Shown one piece after another: positions 1-8,058 of a DNA stretch of 42,146 nucleotides. Under the pieces are notes generated by a model. The model worked only from the letters and a program-made list of their open reading frames with translations. It searched no databases and was not told where the DNA came from. The number at the start of each line of letters is the position of its first letter. Position 1 is the stretch's first letter. The translations under genes were made by a program, and so were the position numbers. The stretch comes from Leptolyngbyaceae cyanobacterium CSU_1_3 (GTDB taxonomy: Bacteria > Cyanobacteriota > Cyanobacteriia > Leptolyngbyales > Leptolyngbyaceae). The stretch spans positions 1 through 42,146 of the forward strand of contig JAAUOZ010000028.1 of the NCBI GenBank assembly GCA_012034655.1, given 5' to 3'.

Positions 1-44
1 CCAGAGCGGGCGAGGGGATTTTAAATCTGGGTTTGTTCCGGCTT

Positions 45-69
45 CCCTTCTCCCCTGGTGGGAGAAGGG
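45..69. repeat. Perfect inverted repeat downstream of lysyl-tRNA synthetase
   Basis: A 10-bp perfect stem (CCCTTCTCCC at 45-54, GGGAGAAGGG at 60-69) encloses a 5-base loop. It lies just past the 3' end of the minus-strand synthetase gene. There is no T-run after it, so it is not a classical terminator. It looks like the interspersed hairpins common between cyanobacterial genes. Confidence 0.55.
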
Positions 70-231
70 ATTGAGGGATGAGGGGAAAGATTGGTCAGTC
101 AACCAGGGTAGCCAAATCTAGGTCGAGGTCTACTAGTGTCTTGTCAAGAATTTTTTAAGGGGCTGAAAATCCCTTAAAAATAACCATAGGGAGAAAGCTA
201 GGGTAAAGTATTCGTGCAGGGGTTCTATGAT

Positions 232-1818
232 TTAACTAGCCACAACGTGAGACTGCACTACATCTTGCAAGCGACTAATCACAAAGCTACGATCGAGATA
301 CGACAACAACGCCCCTGCTTTTGGCCCCCGTTCTTTGCCCAAAAAAGATAAGTAGACCGCTTTGAAGGCGATCGGTTGTTGCATTTGCAATTCTTTTGCA
401 GTTGAAAACAAAGTCGTTTGCAACGCCTCTGCTTGCCAACCTTCGACCCGTTCTAAATTGCCAATCAGTTGCTCTAAATAGCTGATTTGCTCTACCGTTA
501 AGTCGCTGACTTTTTCAGGAACTTGATCAAGATACAAGACCAACTTTTCTTCCTCATCCGCATAGTCTTCAAGCCACCTACGCGCCACCGCAATTCGCTG
601 GTTGGCAATCTCCCAATCGAAATTACTCAAAGGTTGACCACTGCGCTGCTCAACCTCCTGCTGAAGATTGAGGTGGGGAACTTGCAGCAGCGAGACTAAA
701 GTGCTCAAGTCAAAGGGATGGTAAGGCTGAATCACGCCATCTAACTGAGCATAAAACAGAGGCATAAACTCTTCGGGCATCGACGCTTCTGCCGTCTGTG
801 CCCAAGTGTGATATTTCTCGATCAACCCATCATAATCTCGAAATAGCCGCGTGATTGTTTCATAGTTTGGCGCAAAGTTGATCACTGTTTTGGGCTGAGT
901 TCGCAGCATCAAAAAGCGCAGCAGTTCCGCAGGCAGCAACTCGGCGATCTCCTTAGCACTAGAACCCACCCCCTTTGAGGAACTCATCTTGGTTCCATTG
1001 ACCAAAATAAACTCATAGGGCGAATGAAACGGCGGCTGCTTCTGAAGAACTTTGCGACAAATGGCATTGGCGACTTCCCTAGAGCCGCCCTTTTGGGAAT
1101 GATCTTTACCTGCAAGCTCGATCGTGATCCCCAAAAGATCCCACTTTGCCACCCACTCGACCTTCCAGGGCAGTTTGCCATTGCCATCAAACGGGGAAAC
1201 CCAACCAGAATGGCCGCAGCCCTGCACCCAATCGGTGGCATCGGGTTTGCACGTATAGAAAACCTCTGAGCCGTTGTAATCAGTCACCAGGGTGGTGGCA
1301 ATTTTGCCGCAGTTCTCACACACAATTTGAAAGGGATACCAATTCTCAGGGCGACGAGCCTTGCTGACCTCCAAATACGCTTCGCGAACCAGGTGAGCAT
1401 TTTTGAGAAAGCGATCGATATAGGGGTTTAGCTGCCCAGACCGATAGAGATCACGCAGGTAGTAAACCTCCGGTCGGACTCCCAGATACTCAAAAACCTC
1501 CAAAAATTCGCCCATGAAATACTTCGCGTAGTCGCTGGCTGTCTCGGCAGGAGAAGGCACATTACACAAAGGAAACCCCAGATAGGGCAAGAACTTTTCT
1601 TGATCAAGATATTTTGGAACAGTGTCTAACGCATCATAATCATCCACACCGTAGATAAATTTGGCGGGCTTTCCTGCATATTTCAAGGCGCGATGAATGA
1701 CATCGTGAATCACCACTCCCCGCAGCGACCCAACATGCACCCTTCCCGATGGAGTCTTGGAGTCGTTGACGACCTGATCGCCTTGTGCATCCGCAGCAAT
1801 TTTGTCAGCCCAGAACAT
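232..1818 (-). CDS. lysK: Lysine--tRNA ligase, class I
   Basis: A 528-residue class I lysyl-tRNA synthetase, which charges tRNA-Lys with lysine in the cytoplasm. The N-terminal catalytic fold shows the class I HIGH-type motif as TPSGRVHVG (residues 22-30) and the KMSKS-type loop as KMSSS near residue 280. Between them lies a cysteine-rich zinc-type insert (CENCG and later Cys pairs, about residues 165-205). The C-terminal third is helical, as in the family. Length is normal and the reading frame is intact. Most bacteria use the unrelated class II enzyme; class I is known from archaea, spirochaetes, alphaproteobacteria and some cyanobacteria. No partner gene is adjacent, so it appears to be a single-gene unit unrelated to the nif block. 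The lysK name distinguishes it from class II lysS. Confidence 0.93.
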   Translation of the reverse strand: MFWADKIAADAQGDQVVNDSKTPSGRVHVGSLRGVVIHDVIHRALKYAGKPAKFIYGVDDYDALDTVPKYLDQEKFLPYLGFPLCNVPSPAETASDYAKYFMGEFLEVFEYLGVRPEVYYLRDLYRSGQLNPYIDRFLKNAHLVREAYLEVSKARRPENWYPFQIVCENCGKIATTLVTDYNGSEVFYTCKPDATDWVQGCGHSGWVSPFDGNGKLPWKVEWVAKWDLLGITIELAGKDHSQKGGSREVANAICRKVLQKQPPFHSPYEFILVNGTKMSSSKGVGSSAKEIAELLPAELLRFLMLRTQPKTVINFAPNYETITRLFRDYDGLIEKYHTWAQTAEASMPEEFMPLFYAQLDGVIQPYHPFDLSTLVSLLQVPHLNLQQEVEQRSGQPLSNFDWEIANQRIAVARRWLEDYADEEEKLVLYLDQVPEKVSDLTVEQISYLEQLIGNLERVEGWQAEALQTTLFSTAKELQMQQPIAFKAVYLSFLGKERGPKAGALLSYLDRSFVISRLQDVVQSHVVAS

Positions 1819-2032
1819 GCTTTCGCTCAGCTTTTCTCTACAGCTTTTCCATTCTAGGGGATTCTTCCACCTTGAGTTAGCACGATTTGAGTCAGACCGA
1901 TCTACCTACCTTTTTTCGTGCAACAACCTCGATCGATAGAATTTGTTCATCCCTCATTACCTATCTTAGGTGGGGTGCAGAGGAATACGTGGACTGGATA
2001 GCGATTCTCGATGCCTCGTGCAAATCTGCTGC

Positions 2033-2269
2033 TTAAGCCAAAATTTTCCAATGATGCGTATTCTGTTGCGCTTGCCACATTGCCGCATATCGTCCTCCAG
2101 GTGCAAGCAGATCTGAATGAGTGCCTCGCTCAATGATCTGCCCCGATTCTAGAACTAAGATTTGATCTGCAATCATTAGAATGCCAATTTCTACTAATGT
2201 TGAGATCAGTAAACTCGGTAAAATAACCAGCCGATTGATTTTAGACTGTGTTTCTCGCTGATTGATCAA
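2033..2269 (-). pseudogene. C-terminal fragment of an ABC transporter ATPase
   Basis: The last ~47 codons read like the tail of an ABC exporter nucleotide-binding domain: [12 protein letters not shown], then ERGTHSDLL and GGRYAAMW, which is the stretch after the H-loop in HlyB/MsbA-type exporters. Walker A, signature motif and Walker B are absent. The upstream 31 codons (to about 2176) do not match an ABC domain and overlap the end of the toxin remnant in another frame. I read it as the surviving 3' end of a deleted transporter gene. Confidence 0.6.
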
Positions 2270-2522
2270 TGCTTTTTGTAGCTGCTGCGATCGTTTCTTG
2301 ATCTGACTTGGAGTAAATTGTCAGCAACGCAATCTGAGTTGGGGTGACCGATTGATAAATCAAACGATAGCCGCTGCTCTTGCCTTTCCCGATATCGCTA
2401 TTCTTTACTCGAACTTTGAAGGCTGTGATTGTTCAGCGATCGACGGCTCGTTCTCCGTCTAAAATCTTTCCAAGTTGAGCGATGGGCTTAGGTTGTCCAG
2501 TTTCAACTTTATCGCAGCGATC
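2241..2522 (-). pseudogene. RelE/ParE-superfamily toxin remnant with in-frame stop
   Basis: Read in one frame on the minus strand, this segment gives a short stretch, a TGA at 2433-2435, then a recognisable core containing FKVRVKNSDIGKGKSSGYR, LIYQ and [10 protein letters not shown]. That pattern (RVKNSDIGKGKSxGYRxIY ... TIYSKSDQ) is typical of a cyanobacterial RelE-like mRNA-interferase family of type II toxin-antitoxin systems. No start codon is evident, the N-terminal third is missing, and no antitoxin gene is recognisable alongside. It is a decayed toxin gene. The family call rests on motif memory. Confidence 0.55.
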
Positions 2523-2774
2523 TCACACCGCAACCTGAAAAGTGCGATCGTGTTCCTATAGTCTTCCTTCACCCACCTCAGATCATCATGCGCCCACCTC
2601 AGAAGTTCCTCAGCTTATCTTCTGTGAATCTGATGAAACGGTTTGGCTTCGCGATCGCACTCTGAAATATCTTCCGCGATCATTCTGCCTCTTGAGAGTT
2701 AACGTGATCGCACTTCGGAGCGTGAACAATTTGGAGATGCGATCACGCTAAACAGTTCAGACTCCTTGAAGCCT
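2523..2774. other. Gene-free segment rich in HIP1-like sites
   Basis: No convincing reading frame in either direction. The stretch carries several GCGATCGC-like octamers (for example near 2655 and 2710, and degenerate versions near 2545 and 2740). Short open stretches here lack ribosome-binding sites or recognisable protein motifs. Confidence 0.5.
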
Positions 2775-3589
2775 TTAGTTGGGTAGGGCTGCGATCGCAT
2801 CTAGAAGCGGGATTACAGACTTAGAGTAAAATCGCTCTCGATGAAATCCGCCGTCTTCAATGACTCGAAAATAGCCTGTTATGCAGTGTCGTTGCACAAT
2901 ATGCCCAGCAAGGTAGTACAGGTTATCCCAGTCTCCTGTGCTGCCAATTGCTACAGGTTGCCAAGGTTTCTTCACTGCTTCAGAACTTTTAATGCCTTCA
3001 GAGTAAGCAAGAAGGTCAATAATTCCAGGGACTAAGCGTGCGTACCCAGTTTGTCTATCGTGAGTGCAGTTTACTTGGATGTTCATAAAAACGCCAGGAT
3101 TCAAAAGTCCATTTGTTCCGACAGCAACACAGCCTCTTGCGTTGAAATACGCTTTGTTCAACACGAAATCCCAGCGAGGAGAGTGATAGTTTAGGGCGTG
3201 GTGCTGAGGAGATATTTCCTGAATCTGAGTGAGTTCGGTTTTCTGGGGATAAGCAGCACCTAATAGAATCACACTGTGAAGGTTGGAAAAATGAGGGTGA
3301 AGTTCCAACATTTCTAGCAAGATGGAACCGCCAAGACTATGACCAGAAATTACCACTTCTTGTTTTTCGGCTGCAATTACATCTACCAGTTGAGCCGCAA
3401 CTTCTTTGACGCGGCGTTCAGACTCCTGAAAATTGGCAACTAGCTTGGTTGGATTTCCTTCTAACGTATTCCACTTAAACTCTTCAATTTCCAGATCCCA
3501 GTAGAGTTTTTGGCAAATTTGCGATACCGCTTGGTAATAAGTGATTCTGGCTCAAGCCCTGCAAAATCATGCACATGAATTAGCTTCAT
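2775..3589 (-). CDS. Alpha/beta hydrolase, frameshifted
   Basis: The nucleophile elbow GHSLGG is clear in the 3' part, which is open from 3356 down to the stop at 2775. Upstream the same frame stays open (KEVAAQLVDVIAAEKQEVV precedes the elbow) to about 3550. There it must jump frame to reach an ATG at 3589 with a ribosome-binding sequence (AGAGGA) a few bases upstream, giving an N-terminus MKLIHVHDFAGL. One missing G near 3550 (GG read as G) would join them into a protein of about 270 residues. The substrate cannot be deduced and no signal peptide is seen. It may be a real frameshift or a sequencing error; see the note on homopolymer breaks. Confidence 0.6.
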
Positions 3590-3939
3590 ATCGGGGGTCC
3601 TCTGTTAGTCAAACTGGTTACTCTAGATTGCCCGCATGAATTATGAAACCTTGTATTTCACAATGGTTCGGACAGAATTAGGCAGCAATCACGTTTATCC
3701 GTGTCCAGTTGACTAGATTATTGTTAACAAGTTTTTCTAAATCTTGTTGAAGTTCATAATTCTTCTCCTTATGAAGGAGAAAACTGATCCAAAATAGTAA
3801 ATAGCAATATGGCAGCTTTAGATCACTTTTAGGCGTGACAAAATAGTAATACTTTATCGCATAACATAGTCTTTTACACACCAGTTGAACCTGTCATAGG
3901 TTTACAAATTTCCAATTTAATAGTTCAAAATAAAATCTC
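3590..3939. other. AT-rich intergenic region upstream of the TPR gene
   Basis: About 350 bases between divergent genes. It becomes strongly AT-rich towards 3939, matching the composition of the downstream TPR gene. A 67-codon minus-strand frame (3678-3881) lacks a clear ribosome-binding site and any known motif. Promoters for both flanking genes should lie here, but I cannot place boxes with confidence. Confidence 0.4.
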
Positions 3940-6171
3940 ATGTTACACAAATTACAGGTTGCTCTCACGGAGTTAAAAGAGTCAATCTTTGAAACAGTAA
4001 GATATTTATTTTCAGAACCCCGAATAAATATACCTTGCCGTTTCAAAGATTGGGTATATGTAAGATTTAGAGATCAGATTTGGAACATAAACTTACGACG
4101 CAATATAACTCTATTTGTAGCAGCAGTATTGCTTTTACGTTTCATACTTACAGATGAACGAATTAACAAATCACTTCAAGTGATGTCTGCTATCCCAAGC
4201 CTACTGCGATTTGGGGAGATTCTGTATATAATTCTCTTCTGCATTATCATCGTTGTATTATTCTTATTTGCCCAATTCTCTTTTAAAATAAAAGGAATAC
4301 GATTTTTCCTTATCTCATTTTCAGGGCTTTTTATTGCGAAATCATGGGACGATATTAGTAAATATGTCAATGAAAATAATTTCAGTGATAATGCTTTTCA
4401 ACAACTTAGTAGATCTCTAGGCGAGAATGCCACTTTAACATTTTCCAATTTTTTTCAACTAGTTGCAGCTATTCTGATAGGGATTTTACTTTATCTTTTC
4501 TTTCGTTTACTGTCTCGTTCGAGTGGAATTGATATCGCTCCATTTGAGGATACTAACTCTGACCCGAAAGATACGCTAAAAAGTGGAAGAGCTGTTTCAG
4601 ATCTGTTGGCCGCTGAACTTCATCGAATTTATCATCTTCATAGTTTTATTGAAGATGGAAAACTTCAATTAATACAAACCTCTTCTTCACTATTACGATT
4701 TTGTAGAGAGGACTTAAATCTTTGTTCATTTAAGGGTGAGAGTTTAGAGAAATCTCTTGCACAAACAGGGAGTCTTTCAATAGCTAATAGCGCCGTGTTA
4801 CCAATAGGCGGAATACTACTAGCTATAAGAGAACTCTGGCCATCAGGATCATCTCAAGTAATAACTGGGAGTATTAATAAGCATAATTCAAAACTACAGC
4901 TATTAGCTCGCTACGAAGAAACTAGCCACCGCTCTGATACTCCCGCCCATACCCACGCTTACAAAGTTGACCAGGAAGAAATTATTGAATCTAAAAACTT
5001 AGTTCATGAAATGGTACAGGCTCTTGCTTGCCGAATAGCTTTAGACTTATCATTAACATCGCTCTCAACTAGCCACTGGCAAGCCTTCCAATCGCTCACA
5101 GAAGCCCTGTCTCATTTCTATCGCCATGAGAGAACGGACAACCTCAACGAACTGAACCAGTCCTTTGATTGGTGTAAAAAGGCAATTGAATATGACAAAT
5201 ACTACGATAAAGTTGGAGATTTATTAAGCCTGATTGGGTTTTCGTACCTAAATAAAGATGAATATGAGTTAGCAGAAAAAGCTCTCTTTAAAGCAATGGA
5301 AGTAAATCCGAGGAGTCCATATGTTCATTCTACACTTGGGAATAAATACTATCTTTTGTGTGAGTATGAGGAAGCTATATATCATTATGAGTATGCCCAA
5401 CAACTAAACCCTAATCACTCAGCTACATACCTTCGGCTTGGGTGTGTTTATCTTATAGCTCCTCCTGATTTAAAAGATTTCAGTAAGGCTCGAAAGTATT
5501 TTTGGCATTCCTTAAGCCTTGATCCTAATAATAATGCTGCTCAAAGTTTATTGTCTTGGCTAGATTTCTTATGCCACTTAGAAGAAAATAGAGAAGGACA
5601 GTATGAACAAGCGCAGATTAGCCTCGACAAAGCCATCAATAGATTGTCAAAAATCAGCCGACGCAAGTTATCTTATATTGACTATAGTAATCTAGCCATC
5701 TTTTCCCTATACAAAGGTAATGAAAAAAAAGCTTATAAAAACTGGTGGAAAGCGTTACAGTTATGTCCAAAAATACTAGATTTCTCAAAAGAGAACAACA
5801 TCTCAGCTTTTGATAAACTGCATCATGTATTTTATAAGTTACTGACAAGCAAAATATCTAAAGAGGTTAATAATGAAATTGAAAGTCTAAAACAAATTTT
5901 AAACAAAAAGCTACCTCCTTATAAGAGAATCATTGAAGATCTTTTGTGGGATGCACGTATCGTGCTATGGAAATGCGATGAAGTAATAAAGACTGATAGA
6001 GAGTCGGAAAAATTAGTTTTTAGCATCCATGATAATCAACTGAATCTACAAGTCGTTGAAGATAATTCCAGATCCGAAAATTATAAGAGACTAGGAATTG
6101 CAATGACTAAATTTATTGAAGTATTAGACTTTTATCATTTGACACATTTTGCTCAGATAAATGATGGATAA
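3940..6171 (+). CDS. Membrane-anchored TPR protein, function unknown
   Basis: A 743-residue protein. Hydrophobic segments at about residues 55-70, 93-113, 119-135 and 171-190 predict four N-terminal membrane helices. Around residue 198 begins a cytoplasmic part with GIDIAPFEDTNSDP, faintly like the 'VLPFENLSGD' opening of TolB/adenylate-cyclase-associated regions. Three tetratricopeptide-like repeats follow, each ending in an NP/DP turn (about residues 425-458, 462-492 and 496-535). The remaining 200 residues are helical without a motif I recognise. The gene is much more AT-rich than the nif block and sits alone among gene fragments, suggesting transfer. A protein-protein scaffold at the membrane is the most that can be inferred. 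The ATG at 3940 has no obvious Shine-Dalgarno sequence. Confidence 0.75.
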   Translation: MLHKLQVALTELKESIFETVRYLFSEPRINIPCRFKDWVYVRFRDQIWNINLRRNITLFVAAVLLLRFILTDERINKSLQVMSAIPSLLRFGEILYIILFCIIIVVLFLFAQFSFKIKGIRFFLISFSGLFIAKSWDDISKYVNENNFSDNAFQQLSRSLGENATLTFSNFFQLVAAILIGILLYLFFRLLSRSSGIDIAPFEDTNSDPKDTLKSGRAVSDLLAAELHRIYHLHSFIEDGKLQLIQTSSSLLRFCREDLNLCSFKGESLEKSLAQTGSLSIANSAVLPIGGILLAIRELWPSGSSQVITGSINKHNSKLQLLARYEETSHRSDTPAHTHAYKVDQEEIIESKNLVHEMVQALACRIALDLSLTSLSTSHWQAFQSLTEALSHFYRHERTDNLNELNQSFDWCKKAIEYDKYYDKVGDLLSLIGFSYLNKDEYELAEKALFKAMEVNPRSPYVHSTLGNKYYLLCEYEEAIYHYEYAQQLNPNHSATYLRLGCVYLIAPPDLKDFSKARKYFWHSLSLDPNNNAAQSLLSWLDFLCHLEENREGQYEQAQISLDKAINRLSKISRRKLSYIDYSNLAIFSLYKGNEKKAYKNWWKALQLCPKILDFSKENNISAFDKLHHVFYKLLTSKISKEVNNEIESLKQILNKKLPPYKRIIEDLLWDARIVLWKCDEVIKTDRESEKLVFSIHDNQLNLQVVEDNSRSENYKRLGIAMTKFIEVLDFYHLTHFAQINDG

Positions 6172-6222
6172 TCGATAAAATCGGTCAATGATTATGGTAT
6201 GTACAAGCCGTGGAAAATATAC

Positions 6223-6697
6223 TTAAGATAGTTCAATACTTTCCTTGTTAATGGTTGAACTATTCTTTCGCTTCATGCCATTACGTAAAGTGCGTTGATC
6301 TACCACCAACATCCTTTCTAATTCAATAGCATAGTCCTCCGACAACGGCACTGTTTCCTCACCTGTATGCAGATTCCCTCGGTAAATCGTGCGCCTCGCT
6401 TCATTCCGAACAATAAAGTCACCTGTGGTTGAACGTAGGCAGTCCCTTAGTCACCCACCTTAAACTGAGTAATTTCCGCTCCACCTGACTGCTGCTGTTC
6501 ATAGGTTGTAGCTACGGCTGTCACCAATCCTGCAAACATTTCCCTACACCATTGATCTCTATCCAGTTCAGAACTTTGAACCGATTCTGCACCGGGGAAA
6601 ATTGGCTCAGGCAGTTGAATCGAATCAGGGTTCAACTTCAGCACCACGCTGGAACCTTCGGGACGTAGATTAGCTTCAAAAGAACTCTCGATCGCTG
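6223..6697 (-). pseudogene. Orphan gene of unknown family, broken by one base
   Basis: Two overlapping minus-strand frames join naturally. The first, open from about 6697, contains FEANLRPEGSSVVLKLNPDS and QWCREMFAGLVTAVATTYEQ and stops in KVGD near 6450. One additional C there would continue directly as LRDCLRSTTGDFIVRNEARR, then YRGNLHTGEETVPLSEDYAI, to the stop at 6223-6225. The combined product would be about 155 residues. I do not recognise the family. No start codon with a ribosome-binding site is visible, so the 5' end may also be lost, possibly where the structured segment at 6694-6973 begins. Confidence 0.45.
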
Positions 6698-6973
6698 GTC
6701 AGTAGCTCAGAAGGTAGGCCACTGGTTTGAGCAGTGCGACTTGACCAGCTTTTAGCGTTCCCGGCGCTCCAGAGCGCGTGTAAAGGTCTGCGGTGTCAAC
6801 CGTTAGATTTGAAGAGGAGGAGGTACGTCGCTCTATTCGGGAGCAGGAAGCGTCTAATCAAAGTGGACGAATTAACCGACAGACACCCTTGGTAAAGCAC
6901 ACCCGCCCTTGGGGCGGTCACACTCATCAAGCCACCGGCGAGGTTGGGGCTGTCTGACTAACGGAGTCGATCG
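6694..6973 (+). other. Structured GC-rich segment: tRNA-like fold, possible group II intron 5' fragment
   Basis: GCTGGTCA (6694-6701) pairs perfectly with TGACCAGC (6742-6749). Inside are a tRNA-D-arm-like TAGCTCAGAAGGTAG and a 5-bp stem CACTG/CAGTG closing a 7-base loop, but no T-arm. From 6734 the sequence GTGCGACTTG resembles the 5' consensus of group II introns (GUGYG) and is followed by GC-rich pairing segments, including the hairpin CCGCCC-TTG-GGGCGG (6903-6917). No reverse transcriptase or domain V is seen, so any intron would be a 5' fragment. A reading frame ending at TGA 6957 is also open across part of it. The identity is uncertain. Confidence 0.3.
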
Positions 6974-7579
6974 TCAATAGGTTGTTAGTTTTTGAGCGAT
7001 CGCATCTACCACCTGTGGCAGCGTTTTAAGGCGAACCTGGGTACAGCGATGATTTCCGGGCGTAATCACCACATTGGGAGCCGAGGAACAGCGCTTTAAG
7101 CATCCGGTTCGTTCGATCGTGACGTGCTGTCTGAGGTTGCGATCGCACAAAGCTTGATCTAATGCTTCACACAATCCTTTTCCTCCTTTTTTTAGGCATC
7201 CTGATTTTTGGCAGACGACGACTTTGATTTTGGGTTTGCTTTTGGCGGTCGGAGTTACCGAAGCCACAGGACTAGAGGGACTTTCAGAGGCTTGAGTTTC
7301 CTGGTCGAGTGGCGTAATCTGAGTGGCTTTGAGTTTGAGTTCATGGGTCTGTCGATCGAGCTTGCCGATGCCTGTGACGCGGATGGTTTCCCCCGATCGC
7401 AACGGTAAGCTACCAATGGTTCGCAGTGCTTTAGGAAGCTTGATCTGCACCTCTTCGGATAAGACCTTGAAATGCATGTATTTCAGCTTTCCATCATGCC
7501 GCACAAAGCCTAGAAATTGTCCCTCAAAATTGAATTCCACCAGTGAGCCGCCGTGAGAATAATTGTCAGAATAATTCAC
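6974..7579 (-). CDS. (2Fe-2S) thioredoxin-like ferredoxin domain protein
   Basis: 201 residues in two parts. Residues 1 to ~95 form a beta-rich module (GSLVEFNFEGQF, VRHDGKLKYMHF, VRVTGIGKLD-like strands) resembling an OB-type fold. After a Ser/Pro/Lys linker (~95-115), the C-terminal half is a thioredoxin-like 2Fe-2S domain (VVVCQKSGC, then TGCLKRC and APNVV), as in NuoE/HoxE-type and Shethna-like small ferredoxins. The start is a GTG at 7579 preceded by a strong AGGAGG, 8 bases away. It follows nifT on the same strand, 12 bases downstream, so it is probably co-transcribed with nifVZT. A role in electron transfer or redox sensing for nitrogenase is inferred. Confidence 0.8.
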   Translation of the reverse strand: MNYSDNYSHGGSLVEFNFEGQFLGFVRHDGKLKYMHFKVLSEEVQIKLPKALRTIGSLPLRSGETIRVTGIGKLDRQTHELKLKATQITPLDQETQASESPSSPVASVTPTAKSKPKIKVVVCQKSGCLKKGGKGLCEALDQALCDRNLRQHVTIERTGCLKRCSSAPNVVITPGNHRCTQVRLKTLPQVVDAIAQKLTTY

Positions 7580-7591
7580 TGTTTTGACCTC

Positions 7592-7795
7592 CTACGCAAT
7601 GCGTCTAGCTTCTACTGTTTTCGGTAGTTTGATGGGATCTTCTAGACCTACGATCGCAAGTTCCCAACCGTTGGCCAGCGTCAGAATTTTTTCGCGATCG
7701 GTTTCTACTTCTTTGACGACTTCTTCTTCGAGATCTTTTTTGGCCACATAGACAATCAGATGTCCAGCTTGATTTCGGCGGAGCATGACTTTCAT
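7592..7795 (-). CDS. nifT: NifT/FixU family protein
   Basis: A 67-residue protein matching NifT: MKVMLRRN at the start, LIVYVAKKDLEEEVV in the middle and NGWELAIV with a final basic tail. NifT is a small beta-rich protein encoded in many nif clusters; its loss has little effect in Klebsiella and Azotobacter, and its exact role in nitrogenase maturation is not settled. The ATG overlaps the nifZ stop codon by four bases, showing translational coupling in a nifV-nifZ-nifT operon. The frame is intact and of normal length. Confidence 0.93.
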   Translation of the reverse strand: MKVMLRRNQAGHLIVYVAKKDLEEEVVKEVETDREKILTLANGWELAIVGLEDPIKLPKTVEARRIA

Positions 7796-8058
7796 TTAAC
7801 TTCCTCAGCGAGTTCGAGTTCTTTTTTGCGGCAGCCAACAATGTGACCCGTCGTCATAAAATGCACGGCGTAAATGTAAGAGCTTTGCAAGAAGGTTCCA
7901 ATGCTAATCACATAGCCGACATCCCCTTTCTTAGCCAATGTTGCACCAATGTCTTTTCCCGGAAACGTGCCGTCATTGCGAATCAGTTTGCGCGATCGCA
8001 CTTTCTGACCAATATCAAAGGTCGGTGGAGAATCGATTTCAATTTCATCAGACTGCAT
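7792..8058 (-). CDS. nifZ: Nitrogen fixation protein NifZ
   Basis: An 88-residue NifZ. The family core is visible: FDIGQKVRSRKLIRNDGTFPG, then GDVGYVISIGTFLQ, YAVHF and VGCRKKELE. NifZ acts with NifH as a chaperone in forming the second P-cluster of the MoFe protein (known from Azotobacter). The ATG lies inside the end of nifV (11-base overlap), and its stop overlaps the nifT start. These overlaps make nifV-nifZ-nifT one coupled transcription unit, the same order as in heterocystous cyanobacteria. Confidence 0.95.
   Translation of the reverse strand: MQSDEIEIDSPPTFDIGQKVRSRKLIRNDGTFPGKDIGATLAKKGDVGYVISIGTFLQSSYIYAVHFMTTGHIVGCRKKELELAEEVK

Noticed and set aside
45..69. Rho-independent terminator for lysK
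   Set aside because: A good stem but no T-run on either strand; better read as an interspersed inverted repeat.
3678..3881. 67-codon minus-strand frame upstream of the TPR gene
   Set aside because: AT-rich, no ribosome-binding site, no recognisable motif; likely chance in low-complexity DNA.
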